DNA from: JBGTBQ01 sp041749275 | GTDB lineage: Bacteria > Acidobacteriota > Blastocatellia > Pyrinomonadales > Pyrinomonadaceae | NCBI GenBank assembly: GCA_041749275.1 | Contig: JBGTBQ010000034.1 | Coordinates: forward strand, 1-35,309 | DNA: 35,309 nt | Direction of reading: 5' to 3' | Shown: piece after piece, positions 1 to 8,219 of the stretch | How the letters are laid out: each line of letters begins with the position of its first letter | How positions within the stretch are numbered: position 1 is the stretch's first letter | The notes under the pieces: generated by a model | Told to the model about the DNA's origin: nothing | Seen by the model: the letters and a program-made list of their open reading frames with translations, nothing else | Databases searched by the model: none | Program-made: the position numbers and the translations under genes

Positions 1-2
1 GG

Positions 3-404
3 CTTGTCACGATTGCGGACGACGCGCCGCCGATCGAAGCGGCCAAACTTTTGCGATCTGGAACCGATCTTGTGATCGTGCGCAGCTCTGAAGGGCTTCT
101 GGCGGGCGTCATCACAAAGACCGACATCGTTGACCAGATCAGCCAGTGTCAGGGAGTGAGCTGCATGGTTGCCGCTTCACTGGTGATGACCCGTGACGTT
201 GTGCTCTGTCGGCCGGGAGACCTGCTGCAGGACGTTTCGGCGCGGATGAAGGAGCGAAGCCTGAAAAACATTCCGGTTGTAGACGAGCATTCCCGGCCGA
301 TAGGGGTGCTCACCGCGCGCGCCATTCTCCGGGTTCTCTTGCACGACGTGGAATATGAAGAGGCATTGTTGATGGATTACGTGAAGGGTGTTGGCTACCG
401 ATAA
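3..404 (+). CDS. CBS-domain protein, 5' end cut off by window edge
   Basis: The reading frame is already open at base 3 and continues to the TAA at 402-404, so the N-terminus lies outside the window. A TTG at 51 is an internal codon, not a convincing start. The visible 133 residues read as two CBS motifs: the first ends with GVITKTDIVDQI, and the second contains the MTRDVV entry, the IPVVDE strand and the GVLTARAILRVLL helix. CBS pairs usually bind adenosyl nucleotides and regulate an attached or partner protein, and they also occur as stand-alone proteins. No effector domain is visible in this piece. The stop lies only 14 bp from the end of the convergent gnd gene. The family call is firm; the ligand and partner are unknown. 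Confidence 0.8.
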   Translation, partial: LVTIADDAPPIEAAKLLRSGTDLVIVRSSEGLLAGVITKTDIVDQISQCQGVSCMVAASLVMTRDVVLCRPGDLLQDVSARMKERSLKNIPVVDEHSRPIGVLTARAILRVLLHDVEYEEALLMDYVKGVGYR

Positions 405-418
405 GCCGAACGCATCGC

Positions 419-1400
419 CTATTGCGGCATCTCGACATGGCCACCAAAGCCGAAGCGCATCCCCGACAGCAGCTTGTCGCCAAAGGTTGTATCGACTCGG
501 CTGCGATAGCGAGCGAACAGCGCGGCAGAAAGAACGTAGGCGGGCACCGCTTCCTCCATCGCGGCATCGATCGTCCACCGACGACCTTCGCCAGAGTCGG
601 AGACTTTTCCCGAGTACCCGGTGAGACGAATGATCTTCGGCGAGGTCTGAGACGCAGAGGTCGAGAAGCCAGGACGAAATGACGCTCCCTCGCCGCCAAA
701 CCTCCGCTACGTCCGCTAAGTTGATCTCGAACCGCTCGTCCTCGGCCAGCCTCTCCGAGGCCTTGCCCTTCAGAATGTCGAACCCTTCGGCGTAGGCCTG
801 CGTCAGACCATATTCGATGCCGTTGTGCACCATCTTGACGAAGTGGCCCGCGCCGCCCGGCCCGATGTAAGTGACGCACGGCCCGTCGTCAACTTTGGCG
901 GCGATGGCTTCCCAGATCGGTCGAATCTGTTCGTAAGCCTGACGGTCGCCGCCGGGCATCAGGGAAGGCCCCCACAACGCGCCCTTTTCGCCGCCTGAGA
1001 CGCCGGAGCCGATGAAGTTTAAGCCCTCGGCCTTCAAAGCCTTCTCGCGGCGCTCGGTGTCCATAAAGTAGGAGTTGCCGCCGTCAATGATGATGTCGCC
1101 CTCTTCGAGAAAGGGCTTGACCTGATCCACCGTCCAGTCAACCGGGTCGCCCGCCTTGACGAGCAGAATCATTTTACGAGGGCGCTCTAAAGCCTTGACG
1201 AACTCTTCCGGGGTCTTGGCGCCGATGACCTGATGGCCTTCGAGGCGCTTCGTGAATTCGTCAACCTTCGCGGGTTCGCGGTTCCAGACGGCTATCGAGT
1301 AGCCATTGCGCTCGATGTTGCGCGCGAGATTTTCGCCCATTACGCCGAGGCCGATCATGCCGATCTTGGCGGTCTTTGTGGTTTGTTCAGGTGTCGCCAT
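419..1400 (-). pseudogene. gnd: 6-phosphogluconate dehydrogenase, decarboxylating (short type), frameshifted
   Basis: The N-terminal frame from ATG 1400 is a clear 6PGDH. It has the Rossmann motif IGLGVMGENLARN near residues 16-28, DIIIDGGNSYF, the substrate-loop GVSGGEKGALWGPSLMPGG, and the catalytic-region motif HFVKMVHNGIEYG. After SSWLLDL...LAED (about residue 252, near 640) the frame loses similarity. A second frame starting at 640 supplies the missing C-terminus (LTGYSGKVSDSGEGRRWTID, then ARYRSRVDTTFGDKLLSG) and ends GFGGHVEMPQ with TAG at 419-421. The joined protein would be about 326 aa, normal for the short 6PGDH type that oxidises 6-phosphogluconate to ribulose-5-P and CO2. An AGAGG site at 1410-1414 precedes the ATG. 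It is the last gene of the tkt/tal-pgi/gnd cluster. Either the gene is truly broken or there is a sequencing or assembly indel. Confidence 0.88.
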
Positions 1401-1409
1401 ATTCTTTTT

Positions 1410-1414
1410 CCTCT
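1410..1414 (-). promoter_or_regulatory. Ribosome binding site of gnd
   Basis: AGAGG on the minus strand, 9 nt before the ATG at 1400. It supports this start and shows gnd has its own translation signal after the hairpin. Confidence 0.55.
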
Positions 1415-1417
1415 AAT

Positions 1418-1495
1418 AAAAAAGATGTCGGATGTCGGATGCTAGATGGTTGGATCGGTCGGAAGTAACAACTAACCTCCAACATCTAACATCTT
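1418..1495 (-). terminator. Terminator-like hairpin between tal-pgi and gnd
   Basis: On the minus strand, a 17-nt arm (1495-1479, AAGATGTTAGATGTTGG) just after the tal-pgi stop can pair with a second arm (1438-1422). The pairing has two G-U wobbles and one mismatch. Six T residues (1423-1418) follow directly, as in an intrinsic terminator. The arms are built from a repeated GATGTnnGATGT unit. It sits before the gnd RBS, so it could end or attenuate the tkt/tal-pgi transcript ahead of gnd. The loop is long (about 40 nt), which weakens the case. Confidence 0.5.
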
Positions 1496-1498
1496 CTT

Positions 1499-4366
1499 TT
1501 ATTTCGCTGTTGCTTCAGAGAGCGGAAGCGCTTCTCCGATCAACTCGTGAAGCCGCTTCAGACCGGCTAATGCGTCCGAGCCGAGGTCAACGCGGATGGC
1601 GCGACGCCCGCGCGAGGAGAGCGAGCGGAAATCGCCAAGCGCCTGTGCCTGTTTGAGCGTCGAGAAGGTGTAAGGCTCGCCGGGAATCGGTAAATCCTTC
1701 GCGTCCGGGGCCGTGACTTGCAGGAAGACGCCCGCGGCGGAGCCACCCTTGTGGAGTTGACCCGTCGAATGCAGGAAGCGTGGGCCGTAGCCGGTGGTCG
1801 TCGCGCAGTGTGTCGAGTCGCGCAGGTGTGTGCGAATCTGCTGGATGACCGCCTCGTGTTCGGGCGTCTCCTCGATATAGTTGAGCAGCGCGATGTAGTC
1901 GCCCGCGCCGGCGCGCGCAAGGTGCGCTTTGATCGCTTCGCCGACCGAGCTTGACGCGAGCGTGGCGCGCGTCTGGTCGTCGGCGTAGATTGTGAGCACG
2001 TCGTCTTTGACGAGCACGCCCTGCTCCGGCAACTTGCCGTCGTTCTTGAAGGTATCGAGCAGTTCTTTCGTGGCGTCCTTCGACTCCTGCACGTTCGGTT
2101 GGTCGAAGGGGTTGATACCGAGCCGCCAACCGGCGAAGGCCGTGGCGATCTCCCACAGAAAGAACTCTTCACCGAGGTCGTAAGTGTCGGTCAGCGTGCG
2201 GTAAACCACCGGATGCCCGGCGGCTTCGAGCGCCTTGAGCTTCGACTCCGTCTCGCTGTCGAGCTTGCCGACGGCGATGGAGACGAACAGACGGTCGTCG
2301 CCATACACCGAAGGGCTGCCCAGAGTTTCGCCCGCGACCGGGATGATTCCCTTACCATCCTTGCCGGTGCTCTCGGCGAGCAGTTGCTCGACCCACAGGC
2401 CGAACGAAGCGATCTTCGGATCGGGGACGATGGTCAGCTTATCGCGGCCCGCCTTCGCGCACTCGCCCATGATCGCGCCTAAACGCGCGCCGGGGTTTTC
2501 GCCCGCCGGCACGACCTGCGAACAGGCGTGAACGATGCGCTCGGCGCGGTCTAAGAGCTTCTTGACATCGAGGCCCATCAGCGCCGCCGGCACCATGCCG
2601 AAGTAGGAGAGCGCCGAGTAGCGACCGCCGATGTCCGCCGGGTTGAGGAAGATGCGCTTGAACTTGTCGCGCGTGGCGTCCGCCTCCATCTTCGTGCCGG
2701 GGTCGGTGACGGCGACGAAGCACTCGCCGGGGTTCTCCTTGCGTTGGCCGACCTGATCGTACCAATACTTGTAGAAGACGAGCGGTTCGGTGGTCGTGCC
2801 CGACTTCGACGAGATGATGAAGAGGCAGTGGGTAATGTCAATCTGTTCGGCGATGTCGGAGAAGGCGTCCGGGTCGGTCGAATCCAGCACGAGCAGTTCC
2901 GGGTAGCCCTCTTGCTTGCCAAAGGTCTGCCGCAACACTTCCGGGCACAGCGACGAGCCGCCCATGCCGCAGACCATGACGTGCTTGAACTCGCGCACGC
3001 CGCGGATACGGTCGGCGAAGGCGACGAGGTCATCTTCAACGCCGATCACCATATCGGGCACGGTCAACCAACCGAGCGCGTTCTTGATGATCTTCTGATG
3101 CGCCTCGTCATCTTTCCAAAGCGACGCGTCTTTGCGCCAGATACGACGCATCACGTCGCCCTTGTCAGCCTCCTTGATCGCGGCATTCACCGCGTCAGCA
3201 TATTTTCCCAAAGTGGCAGTCAATCTTTCGTGGATGCCGGAGAGAATGGCGTCGCGCTTCGACTCGATACTTTCGGCGAGCGTGTCGAAAGAGGTGACGA
3301 AGGAAGCGAGACCGTCCTTCTGAAGTTTGTCCGTGACCGCGTCAATATCTATCCCGATTTCGCGGAGTTGGTCGAACAACGTGCGGCACTCTTCAACCCC
3401 CTCTTCAAGCGAGAGCGCGACCTTGCCGTGGTTGCGGATAGCCGTGTAGGTCGCCGGGGGCACGGTGTTGACCGTCTCCGGGCCAATCAGATTATCCACG
3501 TAGAGCACGTCGGAATAATTCGGGTTCTTCGTTCCCGTCGAGGCCCACAGACAGCGCTGCACCTGCGCGCCCTTCGCCAGAAGATCGGCGAAACGCGGGC
3601 CGTGGAAGATTTCTTTGAATTTGGCGTAAGCGAGCTTCGCGTTGCCGACCGCCGCGCGTCCGAGCAAACCTTCGAACTTGGCCTTCTCTTCGGGCGAAGA
3701 GGCGTGACGCGCTTTGTATTCGAGGTCGGTATCAATCGCCGAATCCACGCGCGAGACGAAGAAGCTGGCGACCGAAGCGATGTGGTCAACCGTTTTGCCT
3801 TCGGCGGCGCGGCGCTCAAGCCCCTTGATGAAGGCTTCGGCCACCTGCACGTAGTTCTCAATCGAGAAGATCATCGTCACGTTGACGTTGATGCCGCGGT
3901 AAATAGCCTCTTCTATCGCGGGCAGCCCCTCTTGTGCCGCCGGAATTTTAATCATCACGTTCTTGCGCGCCAGACGCGCGAAGAGGCGGTCGGCTTCGTC
4001 AATCGTCTCCTGCGTCTTGTAGGCAAGGCCGGGGTTGACTTCGAGGCTGATATAGCCGTCAATGCCGTCGGTCTTGTCATAGACCGGCTTGAGGATGTCG
4101 GCGGCGGTGCCGATGTCCTGCACGACGAGGTCTTCGTAAATCTCATTGACGCCCTTGCCGGACTGCACCAATTCGCGGAGTTGTTCGTCGTAGTCGGACG
4201 AGCCGGTGATGGCCTTCTCGAAGATAGTCGGGTTCGAGGTGACGCCGCGCAGGTCGTCCTCTTCAATTTTCTTCTGTAAATCGCCACTCGTCAGCATCGC
4301 GCGACGGATATTGTCGTACCAGATGGACTGGCCGAGCTGCATGATTTCAGTCAGGGGATTGCTCAT
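1499..4366 (-). CDS. tal-pgi: Bifunctional transaldolase / glucose-6-phosphate isomerase
   Basis: One uninterrupted 955-aa frame joins two enzymes. Residues 1 to about 375 are a transaldolase of the long actinobacterial/cyanobacterial kind: D18 in SIWYDNI, the VTSNPTIFEKAI motif (42-53), the Schiff-base lysine K140 in VMIKIPA, and WASTGTKNPNYSD (274-286). Residues from about 400 are a phosphoglucose isomerase with the sugar-phosphate loops CGMGGSSLCPEV (466-477) and ISSKSGTTTEP (518-528), reaching the expected C-terminal length. The fusion would interconvert sedoheptulose-7-P plus glyceraldehyde-3-P with erythrose-4-P plus fructose-6-P, then fructose-6-P with glucose-6-P. Such fusions are known in several bacteria. 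The start is supported by AGGAGG 8 nt upstream. It lies 155 bp after tkt, in the same direction. Cytosolic; no signal peptide. Confidence 0.96.
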   Translation of the reverse strand: MSNPLTEIMQLGQSIWYDNIRRAMLTSGDLQKKIEEDDLRGVTSNPTIFEKAITGSSDYDEQLRELVQSGKGVNEIYEDLVVQDIGTAADILKPVYDKTDGIDGYISLEVNPGLAYKTQETIDEADRLFARLARKNVMIKIPAAQEGLPAIEEAIYRGINVNVTMIFSIENYVQVAEAFIKGLERRAAEGKTVDHIASVASFFVSRVDSAIDTDLEYKARHASSPEEKAKFEGLLGRAAVGNAKLAYAKFKEIFHGPRFADLLAKGAQVQRCLWASTGTKNPNYSDVLYVDNLIGPETVNTVPPATYTAIRNHGKVALSLEEGVEECRTLFDQLREIGIDIDAVTDKLQKDGLASFVTSFDTLAESIESKRDAILSGIHERLTATLGKYADAVNAAIKEADKGDVMRRIWRKDASLWKDDEAHQKIIKNALGWLTVPDMVIGVEDDLVAFADRIRGVREFKHVMVCGMGGSSLCPEVLRQTFGKQEGYPELLVLDSTDPDAFSDIAEQIDITHCLFIISSKSGTTTEPLVFYKYWYDQVGQRKENPGECFVAVTDPGTKMEADATRDKFKRIFLNPADIGGRYSALSYFGMVPAALMGLDVKKLLDRAERIVHACSQVVPAGENPGARLGAIMGECAKAGRDKLTIVPDPKIASFGLWVEQLLAESTGKDGKGIIPVAGETLGSPSVYGDDRLFVSIAVGKLDSETESKLKALEAAGHPVVYRTLTDTYDLGEEFFLWEIATAFAGWRLGINPFDQPNVQESKDATKELLDTFKNDGKLPEQGVLVKDDVLTIYADDQTRATLASSSVGEAIKAHLARAGAGDYIALLNYIEETPEHEAVIQQIRTHLRDSTHCATTTGYGPRFLHSTGQLHKGGSAAGVFLQVTAPDAKDLPIPGEPYTFSTLKQAQALGDFRSLSSRGRRAIRVDLGSDALAGLKRLHELIGEALPLSEATAK

Positions 4367-4374
4367 AACAAAAA

Positions 4375-4380
4375 CCTCCT
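4375..4380 (-). promoter_or_regulatory. Ribosome binding site of tal-pgi
   Basis: A perfect AGGAGG on the minus strand, 8 nt before the ATG at 4366, fixes the start of the fusion protein. Confidence 0.8.
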
Positions 4381-4521
4381 CGAAAACAGGTTAAGAAGCG
4401 ATGGCTTCGCTATACCTTAATAGAAAGCGGATTCGACCGATCAAACGGATCAGGCAGGGTCAGTGTTTAGCCGTTTATTTTTTCAATCCGTATTCTATCC
4501 CGATACCCGATGTCGCTCGTC

Positions 4522-6624
4522 TCACTTTGAATTTTTACTCTTCTCGATCTCACGCTTCGCCGTCTCGACGACGTTCTCCAGCGTGAAACCGAACTTCTTC
4601 GTCAACTCTTTGAGCGGGGCGCTCGCGCCGAAGGTCTTCATGCCGATGACTTGGCTGTTGTCGGTCGTGTAGCGCTGCCAGCCGAAGGTCGAAGCCTGCT
4701 CGACCGCGACGCGCGCCTTGACGGCGTGCGGGAGGACGCTCTCTTTGTACTCCGCCGGCTGGTGCTCGAACACTTCCCACGAAGGCATACTGACCACGCG
4801 CGCCTTGACGCCTTCAGCGGCGAGTTGCTCGTAGGCGGCGACGACCAGCCCGACCTCGGAACCCGTCGCCATCAAAATCACGTCGGGCTGTCCCTCACTC
4901 GAATCGGCCAACACGTAAGCGCCGCGGTGGACGCCCTCGGCTGAGGCGTACTTCGTGCGGTCGAGCGTGCGGCACGGCTGGCGACTGAGGACCAGCACGG
5001 CTGGCTCGTGCTTCAATTGCATGATGGCGCGCCACGTTTCGGCGACCTCGTTGGCATCTCCCGGACGATAGACCAGCAGGCCCGGTATGGCGCGCATGGA
5101 GGCAAGCTGTTCGATGGGCTGGTGCGTGGGGCCATCCTCTCCGACGCCGATGGAATCGTGCGTGAAGATGTGTATGGTCGGAATCTCCATGATCGCTGAC
5201 AGGCGAATCGAGGGGCGCGAATAGTCCGAGAAGATCATGAAGCCAGAACCGTAGGGACGCACCTTCGAGAGCGAGAGGCCGTTCAGGAGCGCCGACATTT
5301 CGTGCTCGCGGATGCCGAAGTGGAAGTTGCGCCCTCCGTACCAACGCCCTTTCTCCGGGTTGTTGTCAGCCGTAAAATCCCCCGCGCCGTCAAACGTCAG
5401 GCGGGTCTTGGTCGAAGGCGCGAGGTCGGCGGAGCCGCCGATGAGCCACGGCACGTTCTTCGCAATCGCATTCAGAACTTTAGCCGACGAATCGCGCCCG
5501 GCGACGCCTTTGGCATCCGCGTCAAACACGGGGATGTCCTTGTCCCAGCCGTCGGGCAGTTCCCGCTTCTGCATCTTCATAAGGTGGTCGGCGAGTTCGG
5601 GGTGGGCGGTTTTATACGCGTCGAATTTAGCGATCCATTCGTCGCGCCCCTTTTTACCGCGCGCGCCGATGCCGTCGCGGAAGTGGCCTCGCACTTCATC
5701 GGGCACGAGGAACTTCTCATTCTCCGGCCAGCCGTAGTTGCGCTTCGTCAGGCGAATCTCTTCCTCGCCCAGCGGCTCGCCGTGCGCGGCGTGCGTGTCC
5801 TGTTTATTCGGAGCGCCCCAAGCGATGTGGCTATCAACGATGATGAGGGTGGGCCGGTCAGACTCTTTATGCGCGGCGCGGAAAGCACGGCGGAGCATGT
5901 CGAGGTCGTTGGCATCGCCGACGCGCGTTACGTTCCAGCCGTAGCTGATGAACCGCGTTGCCACGTCCTCCGAGAAGGCCCAAGCGGTGTTGCCCTCAAT
6001 CGTGATCTTGTTGTTATCGTAAATCCAGCAGAGGTTGTTGAGCTTGAGGTGACCGGCGAGCGAAGCCGCCTCATGCGAGATGCCTTCCATCATGCAGCCG
6101 TCACCGGCGAGCGCATAGACGCGGTAGTCGAACATCTCGTGGCCGTCGCGGTTGAAGTGCGCGGCCTGCCACTTCGAGGCTATCGCCATGCCGACGCTCG
6201 TGGCGATGCCCTGTCCGAGCGGCCCCGTCGTCGTCTCGATGCCGGATGTCCAGCGGTATTCGGGGTGGCCGGGGCAACGGCTGTCGAGTTGTCGGAAGCT
6301 CTTGATGTCGTCGAGGGTGACGGAATCGTGACCCGGCATCTCGTATTTGGCGCTGACCGCCTTGACCCCCGTCAGATGCAGCATCGAGTAGAGCAGCATC
6401 GAGGCATGGCCCATCGAGAGCACGAAGCGGTCGCGGTTAGGCCAGATCGGGTCTTGGGGGTCGAAACGAAGGATTTCGTTCCAGAGCAGGTAGGCCACCG
6501 GCGCCATCGCCATGGGTGTTCCGGGGTGGCCGGAGTTTGCCGCCTGAACGGCGTCCATCGAAAGGGTGCGGATCGTGTTGACGCAAAGTTCTTCGAGGTT
6601 AACGGGGGCTTGTTTAGCTTCCAT
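4522..6624 (-). CDS. tkt: Transketolase
   Basis: A 700-aa protein of normal transketolase length. Visible signatures are the N-terminal AANSGHPGTPMAMAP (residues 28-42), SMGHASMLLY (70-79), the thiamine-diphosphate/Mg motif GDGCMMEG (174-181) followed by DNNKITIEG, and the cofactor-activating glutamate region HFGIREHEMSALLNG in the pyrimidine-binding domain. DSIGVGEDGPTHQPIEQL and the C-terminal domain are also present. It transfers two-carbon ketol units between pentose and triose/tetrose/hexose phosphates using ThDP and divalent metal in the cytosol. It is the first gene of the leftward cluster; tal-pgi and gnd follow, so one transcript could cover the non-oxidative branch plus the 6-phosphogluconate step. 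The sequence before the ATG has only a distant GAAGAGG, a weak ribosome site. Identity is secure. Confidence 0.97.
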   Translation of the reverse strand: MEAKQAPVNLEELCVNTIRTLSMDAVQAANSGHPGTPMAMAPVAYLLWNEILRFDPQDPIWPNRDRFVLSMGHASMLLYSMLHLTGVKAVSAKYEMPGHDSVTLDDIKSFRQLDSRCPGHPEYRWTSGIETTTGPLGQGIATSVGMAIASKWQAAHFNRDGHEMFDYRVYALAGDGCMMEGISHEAASLAGHLKLNNLCWIYDNNKITIEGNTAWAFSEDVATRFISYGWNVTRVGDANDLDMLRRAFRAAHKESDRPTLIIVDSHIAWGAPNKQDTHAAHGEPLGEEEIRLTKRNYGWPENEKFLVPDEVRGHFRDGIGARGKKGRDEWIAKFDAYKTAHPELADHLMKMQKRELPDGWDKDIPVFDADAKGVAGRDSSAKVLNAIAKNVPWLIGGSADLAPSTKTRLTFDGAGDFTADNNPEKGRWYGGRNFHFGIREHEMSALLNGLSLSKVRPYGSGFMIFSDYSRPSIRLSAIMEIPTIHIFTHDSIGVGEDGPTHQPIEQLASMRAIPGLLVYRPGDANEVAETWRAIMQLKHEPAVLVLSRQPCRTLDRTKYASAEGVHRGAYVLADSSEGQPDVILMATGSEVGLVVAAYEQLAAEGVKARVVSMPSWEVFEHQPAEYKESVLPHAVKARVAVEQASTFGWQRYTTDNSQVIGMKTFGASAPLKELTKKFGFTLENVVETAKREIEKSKNSK

Positions 6625-6911
6625 TTCGAGACGAATCCTCTTCAGGGGGTAGCCGAAGAGCCGCGTTCGGGATTTACGGTTTCGGCTTGGTTAGTTTGTA
6701 ATGCACCCGGAACGAGGCAAGTAAATTGAACCGGGGCAAAAATTACAACTCGCAACACCTGATGTTCTTGCTAAGAATTACGGTGTGGGACTTAGTAGGG
6801 GGCGCAAGTGCCTTCCGCCCTCGTAGAGCAGTCACCCACGAGACATTTTTCAAACGGCTTTGTTGAAGTGGGTGGATACTATCACAGGTGTTCCTATGGC
6901 GTCTATAAATG
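6625..6911. other. Intergenic region upstream of tkt
   Basis: About 290 bp that should contain the promoter for the leftward tkt cluster. AT-richer stretches occur around 6720-6780, but no -35/-10 pair stands out. A leftward frame crossing this stretch and the next repeat translates into low-complexity PPAVAGG/PPATAGG-type peptide and is not considered a gene. Confidence 0.5.
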
Positions 6912-7043
6912 TTTGGTAGTGGCTCAATGCGGGGAGGTGACAGGTCAGAACCGCCTGCGGTAGCGGGCGGATTTCCTGTGACAGGAGGCCCGCCCGCTAC
7001 CGCAGGCGGTTCTGACCTCTCCCGCTCTTGAGCCACTACCAAA
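6912..7043. repeat. 132-bp nested inverted repeat (palindromic element)
   Basis: Three nested palindromes share one centre. The outer 16-bp arms are 6912-6927 and 7028-7043 (TTTGGTAGTGGCTCAA and its complement). The perfect 28-bp middle arms are 6942-6969 and 6991-7018. An inner CCTGT/ACAGG pair lies at 6975-6985. The whole can fold into one very long hairpin. It sits between the divergent side of tkt and the end of the nitrilase-like gene. It carries no gene of its own and looks like a non-autonomous or REP/MITE-like unit. Confidence 0.85.
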
Positions 7044-7132
7044 TATTTTTCAACTGACAAGGCACTTCTCAGATTGATTGTCTGTGCCAACTTAAATTTG
7101 AGAGTGACACTTCCCGTCGCTCCTTCCGAAGT

Positions 7133-8152
7133 TTAGTCATCTTCGGAGGGGGCCGGCAACAGTCGCTTCGCCTTGTCAATCAATTCATTATTTCGTTCGT
7201 AAGAGCTTTCATTTCCTGATTCTTCATCCAGCTTTGGTGGATAGATGTGCCGGCGATAGATCGGGTAGGCTTCCGTGCGAAGGTGGGCGAGCATGTGGTG
7301 GCCGCGGCGTGTGCGGCGCTCGTGCCGGAGCGCGGAGATGTCCACGGGCGCGACGACGATACGCTCGCCCGGCCCCGGACTGGCTTCGGCCAGCACCCGC
7401 CCGTCGAAGTCAACGACCATGCTGCCGCCCGGCCATGAATAGGGCGGATAATGTTTCAGACTCGCGCCCTGATTGGCCGCGACGACGTAGGCCGTGTTCT
7501 CAAGCGCGCGGCAACGGTTGACCACCGTCCACCAGTCCATCGGCGCGGTCGCGCCCCACGGGTCCATGTAGGCCGAGACGCGCACCAATATCTCCGCCCC
7601 GTTCGCCGCGAGTTGCCGCATCGCTTCCGGGAAGAGCCAGTCGTAGCAGATGGCGCACCCGATGCGCCCGATGGCCGTGTCGGCGACGGGAAAGAGCGGC
7701 TCGTCATAGCCTTCCAGATCGTGCGGACTGGCGTGGACTTCGTAAGGAATCCATGGGTTCACCTTGCGGTACTTGAAGAGAATCCCTTCCGGCCCGACGA
7801 GGCAGGTGGTGTTGAAGACCACGCCGGGCCAGCGCCGGTCTGATTCGAGCATCGTGCCCGACTGGATGTAGATGTCGTGCTCGCGCGCCTTAAGTTCCAG
7901 CGCTTCGGTGTGCTCGTTCGGAATTGGCACGGCGAGTTTCTCGGACAACTCCCGCACGGTCGGGAAGACCGGCGCGGCGTGCGCGAATTCAGGGAAGACG
8001 ACGAGCCGCACGGGCAGGAAGGGCGCCGCGCCGGCGACCGCCGAATCAATCATAGAGAGCATTCGCTCGTTGTTGCGCCGCATCTCGCGCCGCTCGATGG
8101 GGTTCGGCATGTCGGTCTGGCAGGCGGCGGCGGAGTATCTGAGATGTTCCAT
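7133..8152 (-). CDS. Nitrilase-superfamily carbon-nitrogen hydrolase (amidase/formamidase-like)
   Basis: Starting from ATG 8152 (MEHLRYSAAACQTDMPNP) the protein is 339 aa. The frame is open a further 20 codons upstream, but those codons read through an inverted repeat. The nitrilase triad is visible: E55 in VVFPEFA, K130 in FKYRKVNPW, and C169 in CAICYDWLFPEA. The sequence around the cysteine, followed by AEILVRVSAYMDPWG, and the long NPWIPYEVHASP segment resemble the aliphatic amidase/formamidase branch more than nitrile hydrolases proper. It probably hydrolyses a small amide or N-carbamoyl compound in the cytosol. A beta-ureidopropionase role would fit the dihydropyrimidinase elsewhere in the window, but distance and sequence style do not prove it. 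The C-terminal 35 residues are charged and low in conservation. Confidence 0.85.
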   Translation of the reverse strand: MEHLRYSAAACQTDMPNPIERREMRRNNERMLSMIDSAVAGAAPFLPVRLVVFPEFAHAAPVFPTVRELSEKLAVPIPNEHTEALELKAREHDIYIQSGTMLESDRRWPGVVFNTTCLVGPEGILFKYRKVNPWIPYEVHASPHDLEGYDEPLFPVADTAIGRIGCAICYDWLFPEAMRQLAANGAEILVRVSAYMDPWGATAPMDWWTVVNRCRALENTAYVVAANQGASLKHYPPYSWPGGSMVVDFDGRVLAEASPGPGERIVVAPVDISALRHERRTRRGHHMLAHLRTEAYPIYRRHIYPPKLDEESGNESSYERNNELIDKAKRLLPAPSEDD

Positions 8153-8167
8153 AAAAGCTGCGATCTG

Positions 8168-8219
8168 GTGACGGGTGACGGGGCGACTGGATTTTATCCT
8201 GTCACCTGTCACCCGTCAC
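8168..8219. repeat. Inverted repeat at the convergence of a gene end and gene start
   Basis: The 12-bp arms GTGACGGGTGAC (8168-8179) and GTCACCCGTCAC (8208-8219) are perfect complements around a 28-nt loop, with an extra partial copy GTCACCTGTCAC at 8201-8212. It overlaps the last codons of the upstream VCBS protein and the leader of the nitrilase-like gene. It could act as a terminator stem (no T-run) or be a small mobile repeat. Confidence 0.65.

Noticed and set aside
2744..4279. Long rightward open frame (about 500 codons) opposite tal-pgi
   Set aside because: It is antisense to a gene with clear catalytic motifs in both halves. The Arg/Asp/Val-rich translation has no family signature, as expected for the mirror frame of GC-rich coding sequence.
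5302..6729. Long rightward open frame opposite tkt
   Set aside because: Same reason: antisense shadow of a motif-complete transketolase, with no domain of its own.
6743..7090. Leftward 115-codon frame upstream of tkt
   Set aside because: Most of it is the palindromic repeat read as PPAVAGG/PPATAGG; no start context or domain.
7133..8152. Assignment of the nitrilase-like protein as beta-ureidopropionase
   Set aside because: Motifs around the lysine and cysteine look closer to the amidase/formamidase branch, and it is 25 kb from hydA; kept as a family-level call only.
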